Positions 8,485-18,096 of a stretch of 64,000 nt of DNA are shown here, piece by piece. Position 1 is the first letter of the stretch. The number at the start of each line of letters is the position of its first letter. The position numbers and the translations under genes are program-made. The notes under the pieces were generated by a model that saw nothing but the letters and a program-made list of their open reading frames with translations, had not been told where the DNA came from and ran no database searches. Source of the DNA: CALMKX01 sp036274895 (GTDB lineage: Bacteria; Acidobacteriota; Thermoanaerobaculia; Multivoradales; SZUA-115); assembly GCA_036274895.1 (NCBI GenBank), contig DASUEU010000051.1, positions 124,001-188,000 on the forward strand, in the 5' to 3' direction.

Positions 8485-11400
8485 TCAGAAGCGTGGTGCT
8501 GTAGGTACTTGACACACTCCCTCAATACACAGCGATCCAGAACTGAATAAATCGTACCGAGAGACAAATCTCCCCGTTGTGTACCCATGCTTATCAAGAT
8601 GATAGGACAACAGTGCTGGAGGTATCTTATGATAAACAGAGGGCGGCCCAAACCCCCGCACATCGATGGCAATGCTTAAGCTTCCTGCCCGCTCCCCTGT
8701 CACATCAGAGCCCGCAGAGAACAGTTCCCAAAGCGTAATGACATCCTGGCCCAAGGACAGAGGGTTGATGAAGTCAACGACCTCTGCCAAGAACTGACGG
8801 ACTGGCCCCTGGTCCTGAGCGTAGTGGCTAAGAGTCACTGCAGCAGCAACATCGTAGAAGATGTGTCCACCGCTCCGGTCGTACGGATGATAGTGAGGAT
8901 ACTGGCCAGGTCCCTTTCCAACCTCGTGTATTGGGGGGTGCCCATCTCCGATGTCCTTAGCTATGTCATGCGCTGCCTTGCGGTTGTGCATCAAGAGGTC
9001 TTCGCCAGCCTGCTGAGCATCCATTCCGGCCTGGCGGGAAGTCACTTTTCCGATAATCTTGCGACCCTTGTGAATGGCCAGTTCAACGATCTTGATGATG
9101 AAGCTCACTCTGCTGAGCCCGTCGGGGTCGAAATGAGTGGCGGGATTGCCTTCAACATATGAATAACGGTTCCAACTCTGTGGGGCGAGCATGTCTGGTG
9201 GCAGGGTATCCACACTCAGGAACCTCCCCGCCACCACCCCAAAGTACCGCGCGTGCATGTAGTCCAGGTCATCCCCCGGCCCACCGGCTCCCGCGAAGTC
9301 CCTCTCATGGCCGGTGTACTTCATCTGCTCGCCGTCCTGGTTCCAGGCGGTGGCTTCTTCGCCGTAGGGGTAGTAGGCGTGGAAGGCGACGAGCTGGCGG
9401 TTGGGGTCGGTGATCAGCCTCGGCGTGCCGAGGTGGTCGAGGTGGAAGTGGCGCCTTCCCTGGGGAGTCTCCGCCGCCAGGAGCTGGCTGCCGCGGTAGA
9501 GGTAGTCCCGCTCCACGGTCCAGACCTCGGCACCGCTGACGTACTGTTGCTTGTACTCCCGCAGCACCTTGCCGTCCAGGTCCCTCAACGTCAGCAGCTT
9601 GAAGCCGCCGTTCCAGGAGACGGAGAGCACCCGCTCGTCGTCCGCCGTGTAGGCGTAGTACCAGTCCTCAGCGCCGGACTGGTAGTTCCACAGCTCCTCG
9701 AGCGGCCCGACTTTGTACACGTTGCCGTTCCAGCCGGTCATCGAGCCGCGGTCGTTGTAGGTGGCGCCGGTCAAGCGGTTGCTGGCTGCTGAAGCGGGCG
9801 TGTTGCGGCCTACGGTGCCGCTGGTCGAGAGCAGGTTGCCGAAGCCGTCGTAAGAGTACGTCTGCCAGACCTCGGACCCGGTGCCCGTGGGCGCGGTCTT
9901 GACGTGTGCTTCCTTCAGCCGCGAGGCGCCGTCGTAGAGGAACCAGGAGCCGGCGGCGCCGCCCATGGACTTGATGTTGCCCACGCCGTCGTAAGAGAAA
10001 GCCCCGGTCGTCCAGTTGGTCACGGCGTTCGACGTACCGATCACACTCGGCCGCGGCAGGCCGTACGGGTCGTTTCCGATCACGTCGTTGACCAGGTTGG
10101 CGTGAGCCACCTGCGAGACCAGCCCGTTCGGGTGATACCCGATCGTCGCCACGTTCGCCGAGTCCTTCGTGATCGAGGTCAGGTAACCGTTGGTGTAGCC
10201 GTATGCGACCGTGGGTGCCGTGGTGGTGCCCGGGTCATCCGCGCAGGTCGAGAACGCAGCCGTGCAGCGCGGGTAGCCCATGGTCTCGGGGATCCCGAGC
10301 GGATGGTAGGTGAAGCTCTGGGTGAAGCGGTAGCCGGGGTTGTTGGGGTCGAGGCGCACGTCCGTGTCCCGGCTGGAGATCCGGCCGCCGAGGCCCGCGT
10401 AAACGTAGCTCTCGATCACCCGCGCCGTGTAGGTGTTGCCGTCCGGCGCCGCCAGGTACTGCCAGCGCTCGGCGGTCTCGAGCTTGCCCAGGCGCTGGTT
10501 CGGGGCCGCGTTGGTGGCGGCGTAGGTGAAGGTCTTGAGGGTGCGGCCGGTGGGGCCGGCCTCCTTGATCTTCTCCAGTCGCTCGTAGCCGTCGTAGATC
10601 ATCTCGATGGAAGACGTGCCGTCCGTCCTCGTGCGGGGCCGGCCCTTGGGGTCGAAGCTGCCGTAGCTCACGACTCCGTTGGCCACCGCCCCCTTCTCCG
10701 GGTGCTGCTCGGAGGTGAGGAAGCCCCGGCCGTCGTAGGTGAAGTTGCGGACCTGGAGTCCTTCCCCCATCTCCTGCTGCACTTGCCGCAGCCGGCCGCC
10801 GGAGTCGTAGAGGTAGGTGGTGGTGCCGAGGGCCGCTTCGATCGACTCCGTACCGCCGTAGAGCGGATCCCGCACCCGATACACCCGGCCCTGGCGGTCG
10901 AAGATCTGCGAGAAGGTCTTCTCGCTCTCGGTCACCACCCCGGCCGAGCCGCTGTCCGCGATCCACACCTTGCGGAAAGCCTTCTGAGCCCCGGCGTAGG
11001 TCAGCTCCACGTCGTGGCCGGAGCCGTCGGGAGGGATGATCTTGCCCGGCCGGCCGAAGGCGTCGTAGCTCTGGAAAGTCGTCCACTGCTCGCTCGCGGT
11101 CGTGGTCTGCAGTGTCGAGATCTTGCTCGGTCGGCCCTGGTTGTCCCACTGGCGCTCGCGGCGGTTCCAGGTGCCGTCCGGCTGCTTGCGGCGCTCGCGG
11201 ATCAGCCGACCCTGGCTGTCGAAGAAGAGCTGGCTCTCCTCGTAGGTGGTGTTGGGCGTCACCGTGCGGCGCAGGGTGTGGACCTTGGCCGGGTCGAAGG
11301 TGGAGCCCGTGAAGGAGGCGATCGAGTAGCTGGTCTCCGTCTGCGCCTCGCCGGCCGGGGCCACGACGGTCGGCCGGCCCATCGAGTCGTAAGAGAAGTT

Positions 11401-13550
11401 GGTCGTCACCCCGGCCACGTCCCGGCTCGCCGAGGGCAAGCCGGTCGGGTTGTCGATCGTCAGGTCGAGCAGGTAGAAGGGCGCCAGGGTGCCGGAGGCG
11501 CGCTGCTGGCTCTTGGAGGGCACGCCGGAGCTGTGGGTGTGGTCCACCCGGTAGATCGGATTCCCGGGGCCGGTGGCGCAAGTGCTGCCCGTGGGCAGGG
11601 TGGCCCCGTCCCCGCCCCACCAGCTCTCCGTGGCCGGGTTGCCGGAAGCGTCGGCTGTCCACACCACCAGCACGTCCGTGGCCCCCATGCTGGTGCGGCT
11701 GGCGATCGTGCGCTGGCAGTTCAGGAAGCCGGTGGCGGCGTCGAAGGACAGGAGCGTCTTCTCCTGCTCCACCTGCGGCTCGTCCACCACCACCTGGTCG
11801 TAGGTGTTGACCACCCACGCCGACGAAGCCGGCAGCATGCTGAAGGTGTGGTTGGCGGTGGGGGCGTCCGTGGCCGGGTCGATCTCGTAACGGCCCCGGT
11901 TCGGGTTGAAGCGCGTGGTCTCCACCCGCACGTTGGCGGCCTGGAAAGACCCCTCGGTGCGCCGGGAGCGGTAATGGCCCAGGCCGTCGAAGTCCGAGAG
12001 GATCTCCTCGGCCTCGACCGGCACCAGAGCGCTCGAGCCCGGCGGGTACGCCACCTCGTCGTCGTCGAACAGAGTGCGCGAGCGCACGAGCCGGCGGTTG
12101 CGGTTCTGAAGGTGCGTGAGGGCCGTCGCCGCCCCCTTCTGGTCCACCTCGAAGAGCACCCAGGTCGACCGGATCGGCGTGGACTGCCCAACCGGGATGA
12201 CCTCCGAGGACAGGTACATCGACACACCGTTCCACGGCGAGGCGTGGGCGGTGGCACGGGTGTAGGGCAGGCCGTACTCGATGCGGGTGCGGCCGGCCTG
12301 GTTGAGCACCGCCACCGTGAAGTGGGAGATCCGCTTGTTGCCCGAGGGGTCGATCAAGGTGTTCTTGAGGTCGGTGGCCTTGGTGGCGCCCGGCGGCGCC
12401 GGCAGCAGCTCGGTCTGGTAGGTCCAGGTGCCGAGCGTGGCGCTGTTCTCGGACTGCAAGCTGCGCGAGGCCACGCCCTGGACCAGGTAGCGGTAGTTCT
12501 TGCCCTCCTGGGGAAAGCTGTACTGCTGGTAAGTCCAGGCCACGTAGCCCAGGGTGGGCAAGCGCAGCCGCTTGAGCGAGCCCGGCCAGCAGACCTCGGG
12601 ACTGGTCGTCAGGTGATAGTCCGCCACGTCGGCTGCGTAGCGGCTGCCGTCGGGAAGCGTCACGGAGGTCAGCAACGGCACCGCCACGTTGTTGGTGTTG
12701 GCGTCCGTGTCCCGGCAGCCCCGGGGCAGGGTTTGGATGGAGTAGCCGAAGGTGTAGGTGGCCGGCAGGCCGCCGCCGAACCTCGTCAGCTCCACCTTCT
12801 GCACCACCCGGGAGATCTCCATCGCCTCGGGCTGGGTCATGAACCAGACCTTCTGCACCCGGCCGTGGCTGTCCGTCAGCTCCCAGCGGTTCGAGAAGTA
12901 AGCCACGTCCACCTTGTTCGCCGGGTTGGCCTCGGTGCCGAAGCGGTTGCGGATGCGCTTCAGCCGCCCCTGGCTGTCGAAGCGGTGCACCGTACCGTCC
13001 GGCATCTCGAGGTCCTGCTCCCCACCTCCGGCGGCCTTCAGCCGCAGATAGGTGCCGTCCCGGCTGTAGCGCACGTTCTGGGTGGAGCCTGAGTCCCCGG
13101 CGTCTTCCGGGTCCCCTTCGTGGAGCGTCTTGTAGAGCGCATGCTCGCTGCCCGAAGGGGAGACGTAGAGCATCTCCCCCGAGTCATTCGAGGCGTCATT
13201 CGGCGGCAGCAGCTGGCCCAGCGATACCGTCCAGCCAATCCCCGCGTTCGAGCGCCGCGCCGGCCAGGCCTGCACCACCTGCCCGGAGCCGTTGTCCACC
13301 TCTTCGTAGTCCCAGGTCCGGCCGTTGAAGCTGAGCCCCAGGCCGTAGGAGAGCCCGCCGCCCACCGGGTAGCTCTGCCCGAGCGGGATCGAGATCGTCA
13401 GGCTGCCGTTGAAGGTGGAGATGGTGTCGAGGCCGCCCGAAACGTAGCTGCCGTCCGAGCGCAGGCCCTTGTTGAGCGCCGGGTAGACCTGGGCCGCCAG
13501 GGAGCGGCGGCCAGCAGGCCGGCCAGAGCCGGCAGAAACGCCCTCCTCAC
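8485..13550 (-). CDS. RHS/YD-repeat protein with C-terminal toxin-like tip (frameshift in signal peptide)
   Basis: About 1690 codons. Many YD repeats (YDSMGRPTVV, YDGRGFLTSEQHPEKG, YDGVGNIKSMGG) precede the RHS core-associated region (HFHLDHLGTPRLITDPNRQ, GRFLSVDTLPPDM, NRYSYVEGNPATHFDPDG). After DPDG (near 9120) comes a ~210-residue tip of visibly lower GC with YPHYHPYDRSGGHIFYD, whose His-rich segment resembles nuclease-type toxin tips. The toxin family is not assigned. The best start is GTG at 13550, overlapping the upstream stop as GTGA. It encodes VRRAFLPALAGLLAAAP, a signal peptide, but in a different frame from AAQVYPALNKGLRSDGS. One missing base near 13500-13502 would join them. The start at 13557 in the RHS frame has no signal peptide and lies inside the upstream gene. 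Confidence 0.85.
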
Positions 13551-14239
13551 CGCCCACTTCCCGGCAGCACCACCGGCCGCAGCCGCAACGGTGCCGTAGC
13601 GGAGGTGCCCGCTTCTACCTCGCCGGTGTAGAGCTCCATGGTCCGCGGGTCGATCACCACCACCCAATCCCCGGCGGCAGCGCTCTCCCCGGGTGGCGGC
13701 GTGCCACCCACGGCCTCCATGGTCGAGATCTGCATCGCCACCTGGCCGTCCCCGTCGACGGTCTGGTCCAAAGCCCCGCCATCGCCCTGGGCCAAACCCC
13801 AGGCTCCCACGCCAGGCCGGACCCACCAAGCCTGCACGTAGAGCCGGGCGACCCGGACCTCGTCCCCCGTGGGCTTGACGTCCAGGCTCACCAGGGGATC
13901 GGCCAGGTAGGCCAGGGGGAACTCCGGCGGCGTCGCCACCGCACCGTCCCCCGTCGCCAGGTCGATGCCCACCCAGATCGAGCGCAGCACCGGGTCGCCA
14001 CCGAGGTCCAAGGTGACCACGCCGTCGCTATCTCCGTCCGCCAGCGCCTCATCCACGGGCTTGACGATGGCGATGCCCTCGTCCGTGTCCCGCGAGAGGG
14101 CGAGCAGGATCGCCGAGCCGCCGGGACTGAGGCCCGAAAGGACGACGTTGGGAGTGGCGAAGGTGAGGGTGGGGGCGGCCAGGGCCGACACGCATGAGAA
14201 CAGCGAGAAGAGGAACGGAGCGAGGCTTCTTTTCAACAT
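13547..14239 (-). CDS. Secreted hypothetical protein coupled to the RHS gene
   Basis: 230 residues from the ATG at 14239, chosen because a signal peptide begins there (KRSLAPFLFSLFSCVSALAA); a GGGAGG lies very close upstream. The mature protein is beta-rich, with acidic DxD turns (ADGDSDGVVTLDLGGDP, DQTVDGDGQVAMQ) and the phrase GDWVVVIDPRTMELYTGEV near its end. It has no recognised catalytic motif. Its stop overlaps the probable RHS start as GTGA, so the two are likely made together and both exported by Sec. A partner, chaperone or surface anchor for the RHS shell is possible but inferred only from coupling. The family is not recognised. Confidence 0.7.
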   Translation of the reverse strand: MLKRSLAPFLFSLFSCVSALAAPTLTFATPNVVLSGLSPGGSAILLALSRDTDEGIAIVKPVDEALADGDSDGVVTLDLGGDPVLRSIWVGIDLATGDGAVATPPEFPLAYLADPLVSLDVKPTGDEVRVARLYVQAWWVRPGVGAWGLAQGDGGALDQTVDGDGQVAMQISTMEAVGGTPPPGESAAAGDWVVVIDPRTMELYTGEVEAGTSATAPLRLRPVVLPGSGR

Positions 14240-14320
14240 CGCCTCCCATACAGGGTAGGTGGAGAATACCGAGCCTAATACGTTGGACACTGGAAACGCT
14301 CCCACGTTGCACGAATTGGG

Positions 14321-14743
14321 ATGGATCCCGCTCGCTCGGGGAGGACGACTCCGGTGGCCGACTCAGCGGTGGGATACCATCGCTCAGCCCACCGCTCCCC
14401 GGAGCCCCCCGCCATCTCCACCTTCCTCACCACCCACCTCTGGGCCATCGCGCTCGGCGCCTTCCTGCTCGTCCTCGCCGGGGCGGCTTTCTATCTCTTT
14501 CTGTCGCACTACCAGCGGATCTCGGGCCAAGCCTTCGAGATCTCGATTCTGAAGACGCTGGTGCTGGTGGCCGTGGTGGTGGGCGTCGGCTGGCTCGCCT
14601 GGTGGCTGGCGAGCCTCTGGCTGGCGCCGGGGGGCTGGCGATACCTGGCCTTCTGTGGCTGCTACTCCCTGCTCCAGAGCACCCTCGGGCGGGGGGTGCT
14701 CTGGCTGGCGGGCAGGCTGATCGACCGCCGGTACCACCTCTGA
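14321..14743 (+). CDS. Small membrane protein of unknown function
   Basis: Up to 140 residues. The N-terminal ~30 residues from the ATG at 14321 look unlike a normal protein start, and the true start may be a GTG near 14354. The rest has three strongly hydrophobic segments (HLWAIALGAFLLVLAGAAFY; TLVLVAVVVGVGWLAWWLAS; a weaker YLAFCGCYSLLQ) and ends in RLIDRRYHL. It is one of few plus-strand genes, diverges from the RHS operon and converges on the DJ-1 gene 15 bp away. No family is recognised. The hydrophobic pattern supports coding, but start and function are uncertain. Confidence 0.55.
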   Translation: MDPARSGRTTPVADSAVGYHRSAHRSPEPPAISTFLTTHLWAIALGAFLLVLAGAAFYLFLSHYQRISGQAFEISILKTLVLVAVVVGVGWLAWWLASLWLAPGGWRYLAFCGCYSLLQSTLGRGVLWLAGRLIDRRYHL

Positions 14744-14758
14744 GGCTTCGCTCCCGGG

Positions 14759-15553
14759 CTACCTGCCGCCCCAGACCCTGCCCTCGATCGACTTCACCGG
14801 CCCGGTCTCGCCCTGGATTCTCACCAGCTGGGGCTCGAGGTTCTTCCAGCCGTCGTACTCCATGTGCTCGGCCACCCGCGCGGCCGTGCGCAGCCCCTTG
14901 AGCTTGGCCACCACGTAGAGGGCGCCGTCGATGCCGGCAGAGATGCCGGCGGCGGTGATCACCCGGCCGTTGTCCACCACCCGGCGGTCGCTGTGGACCT
15001 TGGTGCGCGGCGCCATCCGGCGCAGCTCACCGATGGCGCCGTGGTGGGTGGTCGCCTCGCCCCCCTCGAGCAGGCCGGCCTCGGCCAACACCAGGGCGCC
15101 GTTGCACACCGACAGCAGCGTCGCCCCGCGGCTGAGCCGCTCGCGCAGCCAGGAGAGCATCAACGGGCTCTCCATCAGCACGCCCACGTCCCCGCCCGGG
15201 ATCACCACGATGTCGGCCTCGAGATCCGCCGTCAGCTTGTGCTCCGGGGTGATCGCCACGAAGCCCTGGCTGATCACTCGGTCGGTGGTCAGGCCCACCG
15301 TGAACACCTCGAAGGTCGGCCGGCCGAAGGTGCCGTGGCTGGCGGCGAAGACCTCCCCCGGCCCCGCGAAGTCCAGCAGCTCGACTCCCGGGAAGACCAG
15401 CATCGCCACCTTGCGATGGTCGATCCCACCACCGTCGACGCCGCCCTCCCCGGAGAGCGAGCTCCTCCAGAGCAGGAAGCCGGCCATCACCACCGCCACC
15501 ACCAGCAGACCCTTCACGGTCCAGGACCGCATGAACGTGCTCGAATGCTCCAT
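14759..15553 (-). CDS. Membrane-anchored DJ-1/PfpI family protein
   Basis: 264 residues. An N-terminal transmembrane or uncleaved signal segment (about 13-30, VKGLLVVAVVMAGFLLW) precedes a DJ-1/PfpI domain (about 48-240). The nucleophile elbow LLSVCNGALVLAEAG places the conserved cysteine near residue 148, and an upstream VVIPGG follows the family pattern. The closest group by motif is the PfpI_2/isonitrile hydratase-like or AraC-N-terminal-like set rather than the protease PfpI. The extracytoplasmic location is inferred from the anchor. It is the last gene of the cluster, 27 bp after the threonine-synthase-like gene. Its reaction is unknown; hydratase, deglycase-like or regulatory roles are all possible. 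Confidence 0.8.
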   Translation of the reverse strand: MEHSSTFMRSWTVKGLLVVAVVMAGFLLWRSSLSGEGGVDGGGIDHRKVAMLVFPGVELLDFAGPGEVFAASHGTFGRPTFEVFTVGLTTDRVISQGFVAITPEHKLTADLEADIVVIPGGDVGVLMESPLMLSWLRERLSRGATLLSVCNGALVLAEAGLLEGGEATTHHGAIGELRRMAPRTKVHSDRRVVDNGRVITAAGISAGIDGALYVVAKLKGLRTAARVAEHMEYDGWKNLEPQLVRIQGETGPVKSIEGRVWGGR

Positions 15554-15580
15554 CGCGAGGTGCTCCCTTCGGTCGATGTC

Positions 15581-16885
15581 TCAACGGTTCTCAACGATCA
15601 GCCCCGCCGCCTTGGTGTCTTTCAGGCCGTGGCCGGTGATCACGCAGGCCACCCGCTCGCCGGGCGCCAGCTTCCCCGCCTGCCCGAGCCGGTGGAAGCC
15701 GGCGTAGCTGGCCGCCGCGGCCGGCTCGGCGAACATGCCCCAGCGCTCGGCCAGGGTGCGGATGGCCGCCACGATCTCGTGGTTGTCGACCTCGAAGGCC
15801 TCGCCGTGGGACTCGAGCACCGCCCGCACCGCCGCCACGTGGTCCTGGGGAAAGGCCACCTGGATGCTGTCCGCGATACTCCTCTCCGACGAGGGAGCAT
15901 CACTCCCCCGCTGTCGCCGGTGCAGGCGCACGGCCTCGGCGATCGCATTGCAGCTGCGCGATTGCACGGCCACCATGCGCGGCAGCGAGTCGGTCAAGCC
16001 CACCGCCTTGAGCTCGACGAAGCCTTTCCACATGCCGCTGATGATATTGCCATTTCCCACCGCGACGAAAACCCAATCGGGGACCTTCCAGCCGAGCTGC
16101 TCGCAGATCTCGAACGAGCAGGTCTTCTTGCCCTCCCGGGTCACCGCGTTCAAGCCCGTCGAGCGGTTCATCCAGCCCGGCTCCTGGCACTGCTCCCGGC
16201 AGGCCAGGAAAGCCTCCTGGTAGGCCCCGGGAACCCGCACCAGCTCGGCGCCGTGCATCTGGATCTGCACCAGCTTGGGCTGCGGCGCGTTCTCCGGCAC
16301 GTAGGCCCGGGCGCGCAGCCCGGCGTTGGCGGCCAGGCAGGCCAGCGAGCTGGCGGCATTGCCGGTCGAGGCCACGGCGATCGCTTGCCGGCCCTCGGCC
16401 AGCGCGGCGGTGACCGCCATCAGGCTCGCCCGGTCCTTGAACGAACCGCTCGGGTTGCGGGTCTCGTCCTTCAAGTGCAGATGCACGCCGTAGTCGCCCT
16501 CCACCTCGAGCAGGGGCGTCCAGCCCACCGGCAGGGTGATGCGCGGCGGCCGCGACAGGGGCAGCAGCGGCCCATAGCGCCAGATCGAGCAGTCGCCGCT
16601 GCGGTTGCTCTCCCACATGGCGCGCATCAGGGCGGTGGTGATCGCCGGGTAGTCGTAGACGATCTCGACGTAGCTCTGGCAGCCCGGGGGCAGGACGTCG
16701 ACCGGGCCGAAGGGGAACAGCTCGCCGGTCGACAGGCAGCGCATGCCGACGATGAAGGGCGAGTACGACGAGGCCGGCGGCTTGCCGTTGGCGCCCACGG
16801 CGGCGACGCCAGGCAACCAGGTCGGCAAGGTCGCTTCGCCCCCCGGCGGGGCGGTGGGGATCGGTGTGGTGGCGCGTGGGCTCAT
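15581..16885 (-). CDS. Threonine-synthase-like PLP-dependent enzyme (fold type II)
   Basis: 434 residues. The PLP-binding lysine is in NPSGSFKDRASL (about K149), followed by the phosphate-binding loop ASTGNAASSLACLAAN. The N-terminal part has a threonine-synthase-like element (MRCLSTGELFPFGP...IVYDYP) with only one of the usual zinc-site cysteines at each end. Threonine synthases convert O-phosphohomoserine to threonine; this one is shorter and sits among dehydrogenases, away from thr genes. A related beta/gamma-replacement or elimination in a specialised pathway is therefore plausible. The ATG overlaps the stop of the upstream Fe-alcohol dehydrogenase (ATGA) and has a GAGGAGG ribosome binding site. 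The upstream frame is open by chance up to 19060 but belongs to other genes. Confidence 0.82.
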   Translation of the reverse strand: MSPRATTPIPTAPPGGEATLPTWLPGVAAVGANGKPPASSYSPFIVGMRCLSTGELFPFGPVDVLPPGCQSYVEIVYDYPAITTALMRAMWESNRSGDCSIWRYGPLLPLSRPPRITLPVGWTPLLEVEGDYGVHLHLKDETRNPSGSFKDRASLMAVTAALAEGRQAIAVASTGNAASSLACLAANAGLRARAYVPENAPQPKLVQIQMHGAELVRVPGAYQEAFLACREQCQEPGWMNRSTGLNAVTREGKKTCSFEICEQLGWKVPDWVFVAVGNGNIISGMWKGFVELKAVGLTDSLPRMVAVQSRSCNAIAEAVRLHRRQRGSDAPSSERSIADSIQVAFPQDHVAAVRAVLESHGEAFEVDNHEIVAAIRTLAERWGMFAEPAAAASYAGFHRLGQAGKLAPGERVACVITGHGLKDTKAAGLIVENR

Positions 16886-18072
16886 CTCCGGGCCTCCTCG
16901 AGGTCGCTTTGCCAGGCATCCCGGTAGACCGTGGCGAGGTCGGCCTCGGAGAGCTGGACGGGGGTGTTGGCGAGCACCGGGCCGTAGGCGGTCGCCTCGC
17001 GGGCCAGCCACTCGAGGTCGTTCTCGCTGATCGACCAGTCGGCGAGGCCGTCGGTCAGCCCGAGGCCGGTGAGGAAGCTCGCCACCAGGCTCGGCAGCTC
17101 GGCCGCCCGGGCCGGCCGGCCGACGAAGAAGCCGGCCAGCTCGGCGCAGCGCTCGGGCCGGGCCTGGCAGGTGACGGCCAAGAGGGACGGCGCCATGATC
17201 GCGTTGGCCAGCCCGTGGGGCACGCCGAAGTGGAGGTTCAGGGGATAGCCCAGGGCATGGATCGCTCCGGCGTTGGCGTTGGCCATGGCCAGGCTCGAGA
17301 ACAGGCAGCCCAGGCTCAGCTCCTCGCGGGCCGCCAGATCGGTGGGATCGCCCTTGAGCCGCGGCAGCGCGGAGAGGATGCGCGGTACCGCCTGGCGCAC
17401 CCAGGAATCGCTGAACAGATTGGCCTTGCGCGCCACGAAGGCCTCGATGGCGTGGATCAGGCCGTCCACCGCGGCGTGCAGGGTCTCCCGCCAGGGCAGG
17501 GTGAGGGTCAGCCAGGGGTCGACCAGGGTCGCCACCGGCAGCACGAAGGGCCCTCCCACCACCGCCTTCTTGCGCGGCTCCCGGTGCATCAGGACGGCGT
17601 GGCTCGAGACCTCGCCACCACCGCCGGCGGTGGTCGGTACAGCGATCAAGGGCAGGCCGGGAGCCTTGACCGCGTCGAGGCCGTAGAGCTCGGTGATCGG
17701 CCCGGTGTACCGAGCCATCAACGCCGCCACCTTGGCGAGGTCGATGACGCTGCCACCCCCCAGGGCCAGCACCGAATCGTGGCCACAGGTGCGCAGGGCC
17801 TCGGCGCAGGCGAGGGCGTGGCCGTCGTGGGGGTCCACCTGGGCCTCGGGCCAGACCACGGCCGTGATTCCGGCGGCGCCGAGGTCGTCGACCAGCCGCG
17901 CGGCCAGGCCCAGCTCGGCCAGATGAGCGTCGGTCACCACCAGGGGCCGGCCGAGCCCCAGCTCCGCGAGCACGGCCGGCAACTGGACGATGGCCCCGGG
18001 CCCGAAGTACAGCGAAGCGGGATGCCGGATGCGCAACGCTCCGGACGGGGAAAGAGGGGCAGGGGGGGCCAT
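16882..18072 (-). CDS. Iron-type (group III) alcohol dehydrogenase, copy A
   Basis: 396 residues, the usual family length. The NAD(P)-binding part has LALGGGSVIDLAKV and the phosphate-binding IAVPTTAGGGGEVSSHAVL. Metal-site motifs are DGLIHAIEAFVARKAN, GAIHALGY and GVPHGLANAI, which keep the Asp and His ligands. It reversibly oxidises an alcohol or reduces an aldehyde or ketone. It starts with AAGGAG six bases before the ATG and overlaps the threonine-synthase-like gene by four bases. It is clearly diverged from copy B at 19094-20245, so the two probably act on different intermediates. The substrate is unknown. Confidence 0.88.
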   Translation of the reverse strand: MAPPAPLSPSGALRIRHPASLYFGPGAIVQLPAVLAELGLGRPLVVTDAHLAELGLAARLVDDLGAAGITAVVWPEAQVDPHDGHALACAEALRTCGHDSVLALGGGSVIDLAKVAALMARYTGPITELYGLDAVKAPGLPLIAVPTTAGGGGEVSSHAVLMHREPRKKAVVGGPFVLPVATLVDPWLTLTLPWRETLHAAVDGLIHAIEAFVARKANLFSDSWVRQAVPRILSALPRLKGDPTDLAAREELSLGCLFSSLAMANANAGAIHALGYPLNLHFGVPHGLANAIMAPSLLAVTCQARPERCAELAGFFVGRPARAAELPSLVASFLTGLGLTDGLADWSISENDLEWLAREATAYGPVLANTPVQLSEADLATVYRDAWQSDLEEARR

Positions 18073-18096
18073 GGCGTTCTCCTTTCCGGCCTTCGC

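Noticed and set aside
13551..13557. GTG at 13557 as the RHS start
   Set aside because: It lies inside the upstream gene, has no signal peptide, and competes with a coupled GTG at 13550 that starts a clear signal peptide in the neighbouring frame.
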